Of a stretch of DNA of 64,000 bases, positions 63,525 through 64,000 are shown piece after piece. Position 1 is the stretch's first letter; each line of letters begins with the position of its first letter. The notes beneath the pieces are model-generated. The model saw only the letters and a list, made by a program, of their open reading frames with translations, was not told where the DNA came from and did not search any database. The stretch lies in the NCBI RefSeq assembly GCF_009720525.1, contig NZ_CP043930.1, positions 2,577,501 to 2,641,500 on the forward strand, written 5' to 3'. A program made the translations under genes and the position numbers. Origin of the DNA: Gimesia benthica. GTDB taxonomy: Bacteria; Planctomycetota; Planctomycetia; Planctomycetales; Planctomycetaceae.

Positions 63525-63979
63525 CCGTTGTCCCTGTGCACAATCAACTCCAGTTCGGTGCGGGGCTCCAGAATTCGCGGGATCACAAAATCCGGTTTGA
63601 GCGTCAGACCGGACAGCTCTGACAGGGGACACCATTCGAAGACTTCGAGTTCGTTCTCCTCCGTCCCCGCCAGTTCCTCGCCGTGCCAGGCGACTTCGTA
63701 ATAGGTGCTCAGTTCGTGAAAGTTCCGTCCTTCCAGTTCGAAGAAGTTCTCCGCCGCAATCACCGGACGCAGTACTTCAAACCCCGGACCAATCTCTTCG
63801 GTCAGCTCCCGATGCATGGCGGTCAGCGAATCTTCATTCGTCTTGATCCGTCCCCCCGGCAGATACCACCACTGCCGATCCACGGGCCGACACAACAGCA
63901 CCTCTTCTTCCCGACGCACAATCGCCGCCACCCGCAGATTCACGCGGTAGTTATTCAAATCCAGTGTAATATCGGTCAT
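63521..63979 (-). CDS. NUDIX hydrolase
   Basis: A 152-aa hydrolase of nucleoside diphosphates linked to another moiety. The Nudix box is complete at residues 43-64: G43, E49, R57-E58-L59, E61-E62, G64 (GGRIKTNEDSLTAMHRELTE then EIG). WWYLPGG just before it is typical. The C-terminal part (FEWCPLSELSGLTLKPDFV) is the usual lid. Single-domain NUDIX proteins act on varied substrates such as dNTPs, ADP-ribose or NDP-sugars, so the target is open. It overlaps the downstream hypothetical gene by four bases. Confidence 0.93.
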   Translation of the reverse strand: MTDITLDLNNYRVNLRVAAIVRREEEVLLCRPVDRQWWYLPGGRIKTNEDSLTAMHRELTEEIGPGFEVLRPVIAAENFFELEGRNFHELSTYYEVAWHGEELAGTEENELEVFEWCPLSELSGLTLKPDFVIPRILEPRTELELIVHRDNG

Positions 63980-64000
63980 GAGAATTTATTTCTGACTCAC

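Overview
The window reads as chromosomal DNA of a planctomycete, most likely Gimesia or a close relative (formerly Planctomyces maris); the assignment rests on gene content, not on a search. The pointers are two DUF1559 prepilin-like proteins with the planctomycete [20 protein letters not shown] leader, a DUF1080 protein next to a TAT-exported Gfo/Idh/MocA oxidoreductase, a WD40 protein with an Ala-rich coiled-coil tail, a YTV-like Tyr/Thr/Val repeat protein, HpnN- and HpnD-like hopanoid genes and many Gln/Pro-rich secreted proteins. There is no phage, CRISPR array, rRNA or tRNA that I can recognise, and no intact transposase.

Layout. 0-6.2 kb: end of a WD40 protein, a CDF metal transporter, mnmA, and an HpnN-like RND exporter. 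6.8-11.6 kb: a secreted YTV-like protein and a gltX-glnS pair read leftward; the 3' end of gltX is strikingly AT-rich. 11.9-21.6 kb: a membrane-anchored protein, a glycosyltransferase coupled to a LigD-type phosphoesterase domain protein, an EEP-family phosphatase or nuclease, a metallophosphoesterase, a UbiD decarboxylase, an esterase, and sppA with a TPR membrane protein. 22-25 kb: an acidic secreted protein ending in YHS-like modules, and a squalene/phytoene synthase. 25.3-32.3 kb: a DUF1559 protein preceded by two identical palindromes, two CehA/McbA-type metallohydrolases (the second broken by two single-base frameshifts), a small His-rich membrane protein and an exported galactose mutarotase. 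32.8-37 kb: an ECF sigma / anti-sigma pair, a GNAT acetyltransferase and dnaA.

37-45 kb is the most distinctive part: a CpaC-like secretin, an OmpA-like lipoprotein and a TadD-like TPR lipoprotein on the minus strand, then two divergent secreted proteins. Four of the five are rich in Gln, Pro and Tyr, and the OmpA-like lipoprotein ends in a glycine run. This looks like an outer-membrane secretin module with its associated envelope proteins, but without the cytoplasmic ATPase and platform genes a Tad or type II system needs.

45-57.9 kb: mtnA, DUF1080 plus Gfo/Idh, a small membrane protein, a sugar transferase, alpha-glucan phosphorylase, NAD(P)HX dehydratase, a C45-type Ntn hydrolase and an MMPL transporter. 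57.9-59.4 kb is a 1.6-kb gene-free island full of palindromic dispersed repeats plus a short array of about 21-bp tandem repeats. 59.5-64 kb: a second DUF1559 protein followed by a 53-aa lipoprotein, a membrane protein, a PhyH-type dioxygenase, and a group of short genes next to another copy of the dispersed repeat, ending in a NUDIX hydrolase.

Most genes are single units with strong intrinsic terminators. Clear cotranscribed pairs are gltX-glnS, GT4-LigD_N, sppA-TPR, sigma-anti-sigma, DUF1080-Gfo/Idh and NUDIX-hypothetical.
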